DNA of 34,233 nt from Nodosilinea sp. LEGE 06152 (GCF_015207525.1 NZ_JADEWR010000007.1:56573-90805); one strand, 5' to 3'; shown: positions 1 through 8,040, counted from the first letter of the stretch. Program-made: numbers and translations. Notes: generated by a model from the sequence alone, not told the origin.

Positions 1-675
1 GCTAGTGGGCAGTTAGGCGATATTCAGACGATCCACTCCCTTTTGCTACGGGTGCGGCAAGTCGCTGAAGGGAGCAATGCTTCCTACGTTTTGAGAGAAA
101 TCGCGCCTTACCAGGTTCTCTATGAGGATTGGGGAGCTGCCCTTAAAACATTAAAGACCGCTTTTGAATCTGACAAGGCAGGCGCTTTGGCTCAGATGTT
201 AAGTCACCATGCCGAAAGCAAAACCCTTCAGCTGATCGATGGCCCTAAGATGCTGGCAGTTAACATAACCCAAACAAAGGCTGGGCAATACAAATTTACG
301 GTCACCCTGCAAAGCCCCGATGAGGATTGCGATCGCCACGCCGACTGGTGGGAAGTGCTCACCGAAGAGGGTGACTTGATCACCCGCCAGCTTTTAGACT
401 CCCCCCATAAGTTCGAAAAGCCGTTTACGACCGAAACTACGCTTACCGTTGACCCAACTCAAACCCTTTTTGTGCGAGCGCATTTTAGCAGCAATATTAG
501 CGAGGAGAGTTATGACTACTATGGCAATCCTCTTCCAGAGTTGCAATATTCGAATCAGGCTATGAAGGGCTCTATCGAACAGGGCTTCAAACCCGTTCGC
601 ATTCCCCCTCGCTTTGCAGCCAGGGTCGAGCGCCAAGACCCCCAGCCAGGCATGTGCAAAGACAAGTCAGCGTAG
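1..675 (+). CDS. Hypothetical protein, 5' end outside the window
   Basis: The frame is open from base 1 to a TAG at 673-675, so 224 residues are visible and the true start probably lies upstream; an internal TTG at 43 is a poor start candidate. I do not recognise the N-terminal part. The C-terminal half (about residues 115-215) looks like a beta-sandwich: WWEVLTEEGDLITR, an arginine-histidine strand FVRAHFSSN, then AMKGSIEQGF and a proline-rich tail ending PQPGMCKDKSA. That arrangement resembles a small domain I have seen in uncharacterised bacterial proteins, but I cannot name a family. There is no obvious signal peptide or membrane segment in the visible part. It runs towards the repeat region at 718-1148 and is convergent with the manganese catalase. 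Function unknown; that it is a real gene is fairly secure from the long open frame and ordinary codon use. Confidence 0.65.
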   Translation, partial: ASGQLGDIQTIHSLLLRVRQVAEGSNASYVLREIAPYQVLYEDWGAALKTLKTAFESDKAGALAQMLSHHAESKTLQLIDGPKMLAVNITQTKAGQYKFTVTLQSPDEDCDRHADWWEVLTEEGDLITRQLLDSPHKFEKPFTTETTLTVDPTQTLFVRAHFSSNISEESYDYYGNPLPELQYSNQAMKGSIEQGFKPVRIPPRFAARVERQDPQPGMCKDKSA

Positions 676-717
676 GCATCCCGTAAGCGGTTGCTTTACA
701 CCAAAGGGGTTATCTAG

Positions 718-1011
718 ACGATGACGATGAATGGCTTGCTGTTCTAGAGGAAAGCCAAGGCGTTTATTGAGTTTGTTAAGGCGTTACTTGATGTTGTGAA
801 CCTGTTTGTTGAATTTACCTTCCCGTTCATAAGTAACGCTTTGGCGGAATCAAGGAAGACCAAGACGGTTGTTATGAATGGGAGTCTATCACTCAATGTT
901 GTGAACCTGTTTGTTGATATTGCCTTCCCATCTATAAGCAACGCTTTCATGAATCAAAGAAACACGAAAGCGTTTGTTATGAACAGATGCTCGTTTCTTG
1001 ATCTGGTGTTG
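718..1011. repeat. Nested tandem repeat: 21-bp units in a 105-bp higher-order period
   Basis: The stretch divides into consecutive 21-bp blocks (starts 739, 760, 781, 802, 823, 844 and so on), and every fifth block matches best. Blocks at 739, 844 and 949 correspond, as do 781/886/991 and 802/907. GTTGTGAACCTGTTTGTTGA occurs at 793 and again at 898. Read on the plus strand in the frame of an open stretch at 796-1062, the blocks become heptads such as AFIEFVK, ALLDVVN, LFVEFTF, PFISNAL, LFVDIAF and PSISNAF. A TAG at 745-747 breaks this frame in the first period and no good start or ribosome site is present, so it may be non-coding minisatellite DNA or the remains of a heptad-repeat protein. 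Confidence 0.75.
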
Positions 1012-1045
1012 CCACGCATCTACAAGCCAGATAGATGCGTGGCAA
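1009..1045. repeat. Perfect 13-bp inverted repeat (hairpin)
   Basis: TTGCCACGCATCT at 1009-1021 pairs perfectly with AGATGCGTGGCAA at 1033-1045 across an 11-nt loop. It sits at the right edge of the tandem repeat, between convergent genes. No T-run follows on either strand, so an intrinsic terminator is possible but not demonstrated. Confidence 0.6.
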
Positions 1046-1060
1046 GCAAAACCTGGTCCT

Positions 1061-1148
1061 AGGGGTCAGGTGCCTTCGGTGCTACTTCAGGGGCCTGCTG
1101 TCCACTTAGAAGCTGAAGCTGTCATCTAAATAAAGGCACCTGACCCCT
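1061..1148. mobile_element. 88-bp element with perfect 16-bp terminal inverted repeats (MITE- or REP-like)
   Basis: AGGGGTCAGGTGCCTT at 1061-1076 is the exact reverse complement of AAGGCACCTGACCCCT at 1133-1148, with 56 bp between. There is no coding capacity. Ends of the form GGGGTCAGGT resemble, from memory, repeats linked to IS200-like (Y1/RAYT) transposases; that is a recollection and needs a search. No clear target duplication is visible. It lies just past the 3' end of the catalase gene and could also end transcription. Confidence 0.5.
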
Positions 1149-1159
1149 GAGCCAAACCT

Positions 1160-2014
1160 CTATTGCTTAGGCGTGGAGTAGAGCTTGGGGTTGGGAATCG
1201 GAGCTTCGCCCATGGGGCTTTGGCCTTCCGGGTTTTCCAGATACTTAAACTCACCTTTGCCGTCGGGAGCGGGGCCTTTTGCCCAACGACCCTCTTGGCT
1301 TTCGGTGCCTTCCGACAGGTTCCAGAAGGTGTAGGAGGCGTCCTGCTTCTCCTGAGACTGAGGGAAGCGGCTGGGCACCGGCAGGCTTTCTAGCCCATCA
1401 GCTTTGAGTTCTTCGATCGCAGCCAGCCACTGATTTTGGTGCATGGTATCGCGGGCGATCATATAGCTCAGGGTGTCTTTGACTCCGGGGTCGGTAGACA
1501 TTTCGTACAGACGCACGGCCTGCAAACGGCCTTGGGCTTCGGCCTGCACGTTAGAGAAAAAGTCGGCCATCAGGTTGCCCGAGGCCACAATGTAGTTGCC
1601 GTTCCAAGGGTAGCCCACACTGTCGGCGGGCAGCGCACCACCCCCACCTACAATGGCGTGTTTGGGGTTCATGCTGGCCATGATGATGTCTTCGGTTTTC
1701 ATGCCGCCCATTACCCCTTCCACAATGGGGTCTAGAGCAGATTTTTCTTGAATATCCGCAGGGGCCTTGTCAACCAGGTGCGCAATCATATTGGCCAACA
1801 TTTCAATGTGGCCAATTTCTTCAGTGCCGATGTCAAGCATCATATCCTTGTACTTGGCAGGGCCTCGGCAATTCCAGCCCTGAAAGAGGTACTGCATCAT
1901 CACAGACATTTCGCCGAAAGGCCCACCGATTAGCTCTTGCAGCTGTTTGGCGTAGATCGGATCGGGCTTTTCTGGTTTGGTGAAATATTGCAGACGCTTC
2001 TTATGGTAAAACAT
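1160..2014 (-). CDS. Manganese (non-haem) catalase
   Basis: Dismutates hydrogen peroxide to water and oxygen at a di-manganese centre; soluble ferritin-like four-helix bundle protein. The 284 residues match the family in length and carry its ligands: Glu35 in FGEMSVMMQY, Glu66 and His69 in TEEIGHIE (the same numbering as the Lactobacillus enzyme), then Glu159 in QAEAQGRLQ and His192 in ARDTMHQNQW, which correspond to Glu148 and His181 there. The C-terminal tail is rich in Pro and Gly, as in relatives. The ATG at 2014 has AGGAAG a few bases upstream. Monocistronic on the minus strand, with its 3' end beside the 88-bp inverted-repeat element. It probably protects against peroxide alongside other peroxidases; no OxyR- or Mn-responsive site could be recognised. 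Family assignment is secure; the gene name katB is used for some cyanobacterial members but I leave it blank. Confidence 0.93.
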   Translation of the reverse strand: MFYHKKRLQYFTKPEKPDPIYAKQLQELIGGPFGEMSVMMQYLFQGWNCRGPAKYKDMMLDIGTEEIGHIEMLANMIAHLVDKAPADIQEKSALDPIVEGVMGGMKTEDIIMASMNPKHAIVGGGGALPADSVGYPWNGNYIVASGNLMADFFSNVQAEAQGRLQAVRLYEMSTDPGVKDTLSYMIARDTMHQNQWLAAIEELKADGLESLPVPSRFPQSQEKQDASYTFWNLSEGTESQEGRWAKGPAPDGKGEFKYLENPEGQSPMGEAPIPNPKLYSTPKQ

Positions 2015-2432
2015 GAAATCTTCCTAGTGATCAACGTAGAAAGAGCAGCGAAAAATTCGCTCCTTCTTGCCTATCATGGTCACGAGATAAAACAGGTTCC
2101 TCCTCTCTCAAAAGGGGCATCAAAATAGATTTTCCAAAAATCTGTTTCTATCGCTGTGGAGCGTCTCTTGCTATAGATCAACACTCTGTCCTGCTTTAGC
2201 AGGGTATCGGTTTAAAGTTTCATCCCCTGGTTGATAAATCTGAGCCAAATTCAATCGTTCTTGATCACCCCTACAGATCAACTGGCAGCCCGATCTGCCT
2301 AAGGACAGACTTTACCCCTTTTGATAGAGATGTAGGGTTGACGATGGCGCTACGCTCCAACCAACGATTGCTGTGACAAGTCGGTGCGATCGCCCGCCTT
2401 CTTTGAGATTTCTCTTCAGCCTGGCGCAACCC
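2015..2432. other. Intergenic region between the divergent catalase and ctaC genes
   Basis: No convincing gene. It must hold both promoters. Visible structures are a small hairpin at 2127-2143 (AGATTTT, loop CCA, AAAATCT) and another at 2190-2203 (CCTGC, loop TTTA, GCAGG). A GTG-started extension of the ctaC frame from 2373 is open, but it lacks conserved sequence and I treat it as untranslated. Confidence 0.5.
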
Positions 2433-3392
2433 ATGAAACTCCGTGCGATTTTAGCGCTTGCGGTCTATGCCATTTTTGCCGTGCTGGCCAGCTGGTGGAT
2501 GGCGCAGCAGTCTTACGGCTGGTTTCCGCCTGAGGCAACTGCTGAGGCTAAGCTAATTGACGACTTGTTTAGCCTGTTTACCGGGTTGGGCACCTTTGTC
2601 TATTTGGGGGTAATTGGCCCCTTTCTCTATGCGCTCGTTTTTCACCGCGCCAGCAAATACGACTTTAGCGACGGCCCCCCGATCGAGGGCAGCACCGCGC
2701 TAGAGGTGGTTTGGACGGCGGTGCCGATTGTGCTGGTGTTGACCCTGTCGGCGGTAAGCTACCGCACCTACGAAAAAATGGCCCTCCAGGGGCCGCAGCA
2801 GCTGGTTACGCTGCCCCAGCCGCAGCTCATGCAGTCGGCCTACGCAGCCCCCTTCGACAGCACCCCACAAGAAGAGATCAAAGGGGCGCTCAACACGGCC
2901 CCCGTCGAAGCCATCGACGTAACCGCCAAACAGTGGGCCTGGGTATTTCGCTACCCCGACCAGAATGTCACCAGTACCGAGCTGCACCTGCCCTGCGATC
3001 GCCGCGTCCGCCTCACCCTGCACTCTGACGATGTGCTACACGGCTTCTACGTCCCTGCCTTTCGCCTCAAGCAAGATGTGGTGCCCAACCACGACATCGA
3101 CCTGGAGCTAACCCCTACCCGCCCCGGCACCTACCGCCTGCGCGACTCGCTGTTTAGCGGCACCTACTTTGCCGCCAACCAGGCCGATGTCGTCGTGCAA
3201 TCTCTCGCCGACTACGAGCAGTGGCTCGCCGATGCCGCCACTCAAACCCCCACCGCCGCCTACAACCCCGCCGCTGCCGAGTTTAGCACCTACCAGGGGA
3301 GGGCCGTTCAAGGATGGCGGAGCGTACCTCCGGCTGCGCCGCCATTGGTGAACTATGCCCCTAAGCGATCGCTAGAGAGCCCGCCTGCTTAA
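2433..3392 (+). CDS. ctaC: Cytochrome oxidase subunit II without a CuA site (ARTO type)
   Basis: Subunit II of a haem-copper terminal oxidase, 319 residues from ATG 2433. Three hydrophobic segments lie near the N-terminus (about 7-25, 48-70 and 86-108), followed by a periplasmic/lumenal cupredoxin domain. The domain keeps KQWAWVFRYP and LHGFYVPAFRLKQDVVPN, including the first CuA histidine (His203). The CuA loop is lost: residues 237-249 read RDSLFSGTYFAAN where CuA oxidases have a VCAELCGxxHxxM-type loop, so both Cys become Asp238 and Ser242, the second His becomes Phe246 and the Met becomes Asn249. Loss of CuA is the known mark of subunit II of the cyanobacterial alternative respiratory terminal oxidase, thought to be a quinol oxidase. 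It is 113 bp upstream of ctaD, with a dispersed palindrome between them. No subunit III gene follows. The start is chosen because the hydrophobic segment begins there. Confidence 0.88.
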   Translation: MKLRAILALAVYAIFAVLASWWMAQQSYGWFPPEATAEAKLIDDLFSLFTGLGTFVYLGVIGPFLYALVFHRASKYDFSDGPPIEGSTALEVVWTAVPIVLVLTLSAVSYRTYEKMALQGPQQLVTLPQPQLMQSAYAAPFDSTPQEEIKGALNTAPVEAIDVTAKQWAWVFRYPDQNVTSTELHLPCDRRVRLTLHSDDVLHGFYVPAFRLKQDVVPNHDIDLELTPTRPGTYRLRDSLFSGTYFAANQADVVVQSLADYEQWLADAATQTPTAAYNPAAAEFSTYQGRAVQGWRSVPPAAPPLVNYAPKRSLESPPA

Positions 3393-3429
3393 ACCGTTTT
3401 AGGTTCCATAACACTGGCCAAGGTTAATT

Positions 3430-3450
3430 GGTGGGCAGTGCCCACCCTAC
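3430..3450. repeat. Dispersed palindrome, GGTGGGCAGTGCCCACC followed by CTAC
   Basis: 8-bp arms around one central base, then CTAC. The same 21 bases recur exactly at 6446-6466 and, reversed, at 29996-30016. It lies between ctaC and ctaD. Confidence 0.8.
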
Positions 3451-3505
3451 GTTGCTACGTTGCTTACCCGCCCACCCATCCACCCGCCTACCCATCCACC
3501 CTCCC

Positions 3506-5176
3506 ATGACCGACGTCACCGTCACCCCCGCCAGCATCAACACCTCCCAGCCCTACCCTGGGGCACCGGACAACTGGAAACGGTTTTTTACCTTCAGCAC
3601 CGATCACAAAGTGATTGGCATTCAGTACATCGTCACCTCGTTCATCTTTTTTCTGATCGCCGGGCTGTTCGCCATGATCATGCGGGGAGAGCTGATTACC
3701 CCCGATGCCGACCTGATCGATCGCACCGTCTACAACGCGCTGTTCACCATGCACGGCTCGATCATGCTGTTTTTGTGGACGTTTCCGGTGCTGGTGGGAC
3801 TGGGCAACTACCTGGTACCGCTGATGATTGGGGCCAGAGACATGGCCTTTCCGCGCCTCAACGCTGTCTCGTTCTGGATGGTGCCGGTGGTGGGGGTGCT
3901 GATGATTGGCAGCTTTTTTGTGCCGGGGGGGCCGTCGCAGTCGGGCTGGTGGGCCTACCCACCGGTCAGTCTGCAAAACCCTACGGGCTTTTGGCTAAAT
4001 GGGCAAATGCTGTGGCTGCTGGCGGTGGCGATCTCGGGGGTGTCGTCGATTATGGGGGCGATTAACTTTGTCACCACCATTTTTAGAATGCGGGCACCGG
4101 GGATGGGCTGGTTTAGAATGCCGGCCTTTGTGTGGTCGGTGCTGGCGGCCCAGCTGATTCAGCTCTACGGGCTGCCAGCGCTCACCGGAGGGGCGATTAT
4201 GCTGCTGCTCGATTTGGGCTTTGGCACCAGTTTCTTTGCCCCGGATCGGGGGGGCAACCCGATCATGTACCAGCACTTTTTCTGGTTTTACTCTCACCCG
4301 GCGGTGTATGTAATGGTGCTACCCGCCTTTGGCATCTTTTCTGAACTGCTGCCCGTCCACGCCCGCAAGCCGCTGTTTGGCTACCGGGTAATTGCTGTGT
4401 CGTCGCTGTTGATTACCTTCATTAGCGGCATTGTCTGGGTACACCACATGTATGCCAGCGCCACCCCGCCCTGGATGCGCATGCTGTTTATGGTGACGAC
4501 GATGCTGGTGGCGGTGCCCAGCGGCATTAAGGTGTTTGGCTGGGTGGCGACGATTTGGGGCGGCAAAATTCGCTTTACTACGCCCATGCTGTTTTCTCTG
4601 GGGGGCATTGCCAACTGGCTGTTTGCAGGCATTACCGGCATCTTTTTGGGGTCGGTACCGCTGGATATTCACGTCAACAATACTTACTTTGTGGTGGGGC
4701 ACTTTCACTACGTGCTCTACGGCGCGATCGTGATGGCGATTTACGCCGCGATCTACCACTGGTTTCCCAAAATGACCGGGCGCATGTATTACGAAGGGCT
4801 GGGCAAGCTCCACTTTGTGCTGACGTTTGTGGGCACCACGCTGGCCTTTTTTCCGATGCATGCCGCTGGGCTGATGGGCATGCCCCGCCGGGTGGCCTCC
4901 TACGACCCTGAGTTTGCCTATTTGAACGTGATCACCAGCATTGGCGGTTTTTTGCTGGGCGTCTCAACGCTGCCGTTTATTCTGAATATGGTGAGTTCGT
5001 GGATTCGGGGAGAGCGGGCGGGCGACAACCCCTGGCGCGCCATTGGCCTGGAGTGGCTAACCACATCGCCGCCGCCGGTCGAAAACTTTGAGGAAATTCC
5101 GGTGGTGATTGCGCCCCCCTACGGCTACGGCAAAAATGAACCGCTAGTGGCAAATCTTAGGGTGGAAGGGGGCTGA
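3506..5176 (+). CDS. ctaD: Haem-copper oxidase subunit I
   Basis: Catalytic subunit of the terminal oxidase, a multi-helix membrane protein of 556 residues that reduces oxygen at a haem-CuB centre and pumps protons. Seen ligands: His83 (MHGSIMLFLW, low-spin haem), His264 and Tyr268 (YSHPAVY, CuB and the cross-linked Tyr), His313-His314 (VHHMYASATPPW, CuB), and His399/His401 (GHFHYVLYG, high-spin and low-spin haem). Lys342 in SGIKVFGW is the K-channel lysine. Helix VI has YSHPAV instead of GHPEV, so the D-channel glutamate is absent, fitting the A2 subfamily. The ATG at 3506 starts the conserved region; the upstream open frame from 3428 contains the dispersed palindrome and C-rich DNA and is rejected. 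With the CuA-less subunit II it forms an ARTO-type pair, probably taking electrons from quinol (inference). Confidence 0.93.
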   Translation: MTDVTVTPASINTSQPYPGAPDNWKRFFTFSTDHKVIGIQYIVTSFIFFLIAGLFAMIMRGELITPDADLIDRTVYNALFTMHGSIMLFLWTFPVLVGLGNYLVPLMIGARDMAFPRLNAVSFWMVPVVGVLMIGSFFVPGGPSQSGWWAYPPVSLQNPTGFWLNGQMLWLLAVAISGVSSIMGAINFVTTIFRMRAPGMGWFRMPAFVWSVLAAQLIQLYGLPALTGGAIMLLLDLGFGTSFFAPDRGGNPIMYQHFFWFYSHPAVYVMVLPAFGIFSELLPVHARKPLFGYRVIAVSSLLITFISGIVWVHHMYASATPPWMRMLFMVTTMLVAVPSGIKVFGWVATIWGGKIRFTTPMLFSLGGIANWLFAGITGIFLGSVPLDIHVNNTYFVVGHFHYVLYGAIVMAIYAAIYHWFPKMTGRMYYEGLGKLHFVLTFVGTTLAFFPMHAAGLMGMPRRVASYDPEFAYLNVITSIGGFLLGVSTLPFILNMVSSWIRGERAGDNPWRAIGLEWLTTSPPPVENFEEIPVVIAPPYGYGKNEPLVANLRVEGG

Positions 5177-5257
5177 AAGAGCGCGTGTCATCCTTTACAA
5201 GGAGCAATCCCTTGCTTACCGTAGGGGATAGCCCTCCGTTTTGCGAATTCCCTCCCT

Positions 5258-6439
5258 ATGCAGTACCGACGCTTTGGTCGCACTGAGCTTCAGATGCCCG
5301 TGTTCTCCTGCGGCGGCATGCGGTATCAGCACTCCTGGAAAGACGTGCCTCTGGCCCAGATTCCCCAAAAGAATCAGGAGAATTTGGAGGCCACCATTCG
5401 CCGCGCACTGGATGTCGGCATTAACCATATTGAGACGGCGCGGGGCTATGGCACCTCAGAGATTCAGCTGGGGCAGATTTTGCCGAAGTTGGATCGTGGC
5501 CGCCTGATTGTGCAAACCAAAGTCTCCCCCACCGCCGACCCCACTGAGTTTCGCCAACACCTCACTCAGTCCCTGGACAATCTCAAGCTCGACACCGTTG
5601 ACCTGCTCGGCATCCACGGCATCAACACCGCCGAAATTTTGGACTGGACCCTGCGACCCGGCGGCTGTATGGAGGTGGCGCGGGAGTTTCAGCGCCAGGG
5701 GCGGGTGCGCTTTATTGGCTTTTCGACCCACGCGCCGACGGCGGTGATTCAGCAGGCGATCGCATCCGATGCGTTCGACTACGTCAACCTGCACTGGTAC
5801 TACATCAATCAAGACAACTGGCCTGCGATCAACCTGGCCCAGCGCCACGACCTGGGCGTGTTTATTATCAGCCCGTCAGACAAAGGCGGGCATCTGTACA
5901 ATCCCCCCACTAGGCTTGTGGAGCTGTGCAACCCGCTCAGCCCAATTGTGTTCAACAACCTGTTTTGCCTCAGCCATTCACAGGTGCACACCCTCAGCAT
6001 TGGGGCGGCGCGACCCAGCGATTTTGACGAGCACCTTAAGACCCTGCCATTGCTGGGGAATGCTGATGTGCACCTGAAGCCCGTGTGCGATCGCCTGCAC
6101 CGCCACGCCCAAACCGTACTGGGCGAAGACTGGCTGCGCACCTGGGCAATCGGCCTGCCGAGCCCTGAGCAAACCCCCGGCAACATCAACATTCCTGCCA
6201 TTCTGCGGCTGCGGAATTTGCTGCTCGCCTTTGATATGGAGGACTACGGCAAGGCCCGGTACAACATGCTGGGCAACGCCGGTCACTGGTTCCCCGGCGA
6301 GAAGGCCGAAAACCTGGATCAGGTGGATCTGTCTGAATGCCTGCGCCGCAGCCCCCACGCCGACAAAATTCCGCACCTGCTGGCGGAGGCCCACGCAGCG
6401 TTGGCGGGGCAGGCGATGGCGCGGCTGTCGAATGCGTAG
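5258..6439 (+). CDS. Aldo/keto reductase family protein
   Basis: Predicted NAD(P)H-dependent oxidoreductase with a TIM-barrel fold, 393 residues; substrate unknown. The N-terminus MQYRRFGRTELQMPVFSCGG is typical. Catalytic positions: HIETARGYG with Tyr64 and Glu59 in place of the usual Asp, Lys88 (QTKV) and His120 (LGIHG). Relatives of this type often end in a ferredoxin-like 4Fe-4S segment; here the corresponding stretch reads SECLRRSPHADKIPHLLAEAH, with a single Cys, so no cluster should form. It starts 81 bp after ctaD on the same strand and could be read through from it, but a separate promoter is equally possible. The ATG at 5258 has no clear ribosome site. The family is secure, the role unknown. 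Confidence 0.85.
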   Translation: MQYRRFGRTELQMPVFSCGGMRYQHSWKDVPLAQIPQKNQENLEATIRRALDVGINHIETARGYGTSEIQLGQILPKLDRGRLIVQTKVSPTADPTEFRQHLTQSLDNLKLDTVDLLGIHGINTAEILDWTLRPGGCMEVAREFQRQGRVRFIGFSTHAPTAVIQQAIASDAFDYVNLHWYYINQDNWPAINLAQRHDLGVFIISPSDKGGHLYNPPTRLVELCNPLSPIVFNNLFCLSHSQVHTLSIGAARPSDFDEHLKTLPLLGNADVHLKPVCDRLHRHAQTVLGEDWLRTWAIGLPSPEQTPGNINIPAILRLRNLLLAFDMEDYGKARYNMLGNAGHWFPGEKAENLDQVDLSECLRRSPHADKIPHLLAEAHAALAGQAMARLSNA

Positions 6440-6445
6440 TTGAAT

Positions 6446-6466
6446 GGTGGGCAGTGCCCACCCTAC
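6446..6466. repeat. Second copy of the GGTGGGCAGTGCCCACC palindrome
   Basis: Identical over 21 bases to the copy at 3430-3450 and directly downstream of the aldo/keto reductase stop codon. Confidence 0.8.
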
Positions 6467-6591
6467 CGCGCTAGTGATCCCAGGGCTTCACCATATATTG
6501 ATGGGGAATTGCAGCAATTCCTCAAGTTTTGTGAGAAGTGATTTTAAGACTTTGTTACGATGTACACAAACGCACAGGAGAACCATCCACC

Positions 6592-7302
6592 ATGCCGCAT
6601 ACCTCTTCCAACAAAAATTCTGTCGTGATCTCCCCGTCAATTTTGTCGGCAGACTTCAGCCGCCTGGGCGAAGAAATCAAAGCTGTTGACGAAGCTGGCG
6701 CTGATTGGATTCACGTAGACGTGATGGATGGTCGCTTTGTGCCCAACATTACCATCGGCCCCCTGATTGTCGATGCCATTCGTCCGGTCACCCAAAAGCC
6801 CCTCGACGTGCACCTGATGATTGTCGAGCCGGAGAAGTATGTGGCCGACTTTGCCAAGGCTGGTGCCGACATCATCACCGTGCATTGCGAGCACAATGCC
6901 TCACCCCACCTGCACCGCACCCTGGGCCAGATCAAGGAGCTGGGCAAAGAGGCGGGCGTGGTGCTCAACCCCGGCACCCCACTATCGCTAATCGAGAACG
7001 TGCTCGACCTCTGCGACCTGGTGCTGATCATGAGCGTCAACCCCGGCTTTGGCGGTCAGAGCTTCATTCCCACCATGGTGGACAAGGTACGCGCCCTGCG
7101 CACCATGTGCGACGAGCGCGGCCTCAACCCCTGGATTGAGGTGGACGGTGGCCTCAAGGTGAACAACACCTGGCAAGTGCTGGAAGCCGGGGCCAACGCG
7201 ATCGTGGCAGGTTCGGCGGTGTTCAACGCGCCTGACTATGCAGCGGCGATCGAGGGCATTCGCAACAGCAAGCGCCCCGCGCCTGAGTTAGCTGCTGTCT
7301 AA
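6592..7302 (+). CDS. rpe: Ribulose-phosphate 3-epimerase
   Basis: Interconverts ribulose 5-phosphate and xylulose 5-phosphate in the Calvin and oxidative pentose phosphate cycles; cytosolic TIM barrel of 236 residues. Diagnostic motifs in order: [26 protein letters not shown] (metal-binding His and Asp), [34 protein letters not shown] and WIEVDGGL (second catalytic Asp), then AGSAVFN for phosphate binding. The ATG at 6592 is preceded by AGGAG at about 6577, good spacing, and relatives start close to here; the open frame from 6538 upstream is not needed. It is a separate unit, with a strong terminator after it. In cyanobacteria this enzyme is essential for carbon fixation. Confidence 0.96.
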   Translation: MPHTSSNKNSVVISPSILSADFSRLGEEIKAVDEAGADWIHVDVMDGRFVPNITIGPLIVDAIRPVTQKPLDVHLMIVEPEKYVADFAKAGADIITVHCEHNASPHLHRTLGQIKELGKEAGVVLNPGTPLSLIENVLDLCDLVLIMSVNPGFGGQSFIPTMVDKVRALRTMCDERGLNPWIEVDGGLKVNNTWQVLEAGANAIVAGSAVFNAPDYAAAIEGIRNSKRPAPELAAV

Positions 7303-7333
7303 CTGGCGACGGGCTTAATTTGAACTGCTAAAG

Positions 7334-7378
7334 CGGGTCAGAATAGTCTTGGGAGGACTATCCTGACCCGTTTTGTCT
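7334..7378 (+). terminator. Rho-independent terminator of rpe
   Basis: A 15-bp stem with one mismatch (7334-7348 and 7356-7370), a 7-nt loop and TTTTGTCTTT after it. It lies 30 bp past the rpe stop. Confidence 0.85.
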
Positions 7379-7396
7379 TTGGGTGAAAGCCCAAAG
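7377..7396. terminator. Short hairpin between convergent rpe and uma2-like genes
   Basis: CTTTGGG at 7377-7383 pairs with CCCAAAG at 7390-7396. It directly abuts the rpe terminator and may serve the minus-strand gene, though no clear T-run follows. Confidence 0.35.
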
Positions 7397-7399
7397 CGG

Positions 7400-7972
7400 T
7401 CATGGCGACAGCATTTCGTCTACGGTCAACGACCAGTTGGGAAAAGTAGGCGAGATCAGCACCTCTTTGGCGACGAAAACTGATTCTCTATAGGTTCCTT
7501 CTACCATCGCCAGCACAGTGACGCGCCGCTCCTGGGGGTCTACGATCCAATATTCTGCGATACCGCGCCATTCGTACTGATTGCGCTTGTCAAGGTAGTC
7601 ACGACGGCGGTTGTCGACCCCAGGGCTGACAACCTCGACCACCAGCAGGGGCGGTGCCATCTCTAAGGTGATAGCTGATTGGCCTAGACTCTGGAGCTGC
7701 TCCAGGTGCTCGGGTTGCAGAACGGTGAGGTCTGGAAAGCGGTTTTTGGGCTGCCCCATCACCTCGATTGCCAGCTGGTGAGTGCGAACGCGGCGAAAAC
7801 CGACCAGGTCTGAAAGGGCGCGATCGAGGGCGCGAGAAATCAGCACATTCTCGTCAGATTCGGGCGGCACCTCGATCAGGTCTCCGTAGGTGAGTTCGTA
7901 CCGACGATCTGAGCCATTGTCAAAGGCTAGATAGTCGGCAAACGTGATGAGTTTAGCCTTAGCCTGGGTCAT
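7400..7972 (-). CDS. Uma2-family (DUF820) putative endonuclease
   Basis: A 190-residue protein of the Uma2 family, very common and multi-copy in cyanobacteria, with a PD-(D/E)XK nuclease-like fold; the biological role is not established. The family pattern is visible: FADYLAFDNGSDRRYELTYGDLIEVPP at the start (17-43 or so), then RFPDLTVL with the metal-binding Asp, LLVVEVVSP with the Glu, a basic patch DYLDKRNQYEWRGIAEYWIVDP, and a C-terminal SPTFPNWSLTVDEML. All catalytic positions look intact. It is a lone gene on the minus strand, convergent with rpe, and two dispersed palindromes (8001-8021 and 8041-8068) lie in its upstream region towards guaA. Confidence 0.88.
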   Translation of the reverse strand: MTQAKAKLITFADYLAFDNGSDRRYELTYGDLIEVPPESDENVLISRALDRALSDLVGFRRVRTHQLAIEVMGQPKNRFPDLTVLQPEHLEQLQSLGQSAITLEMAPPLLVVEVVSPGVDNRRRDYLDKRNQYEWRGIAEYWIVDPQERRVTVLAMVEGTYRESVFVAKEVLISPTFPNWSLTVDEMLSP

Positions 7973-8000
7973 CTCAGCTATCTATCAATGACGTCATCTT

Positions 8001-8021
8001 GGCAGGCAAAGCCTGCCCTAC
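8001..8021. repeat. Dispersed-type palindrome GGCAGGCAAAGCCTGCC followed by CTAC
   Basis: 7-bp arms around AAA, again capped by CTAC, so of the same design as the 3430 and 6446 elements but a different sequence. Confidence 0.6.
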
Positions 8022-8040
8022 GGCTAAATTCTAGTTCCAG

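Noticed and set aside
796..1062. 88-codon open frame over the tandem repeat
   Set aside because: No ribosome site, GTG start, an upstream in-frame stop, and content explained by the repeat; kept as a repeat, not a gene.
2373..2432. GTG-started extension of ctaC
   Set aside because: The extra residues do not resemble the family and the first hydrophobic segment starts after ATG 2433.
3428..3505. Upstream extension of ctaD
   Set aside because: It runs through the dispersed palindrome and C-rich DNA; the conserved start is ATG 3506.
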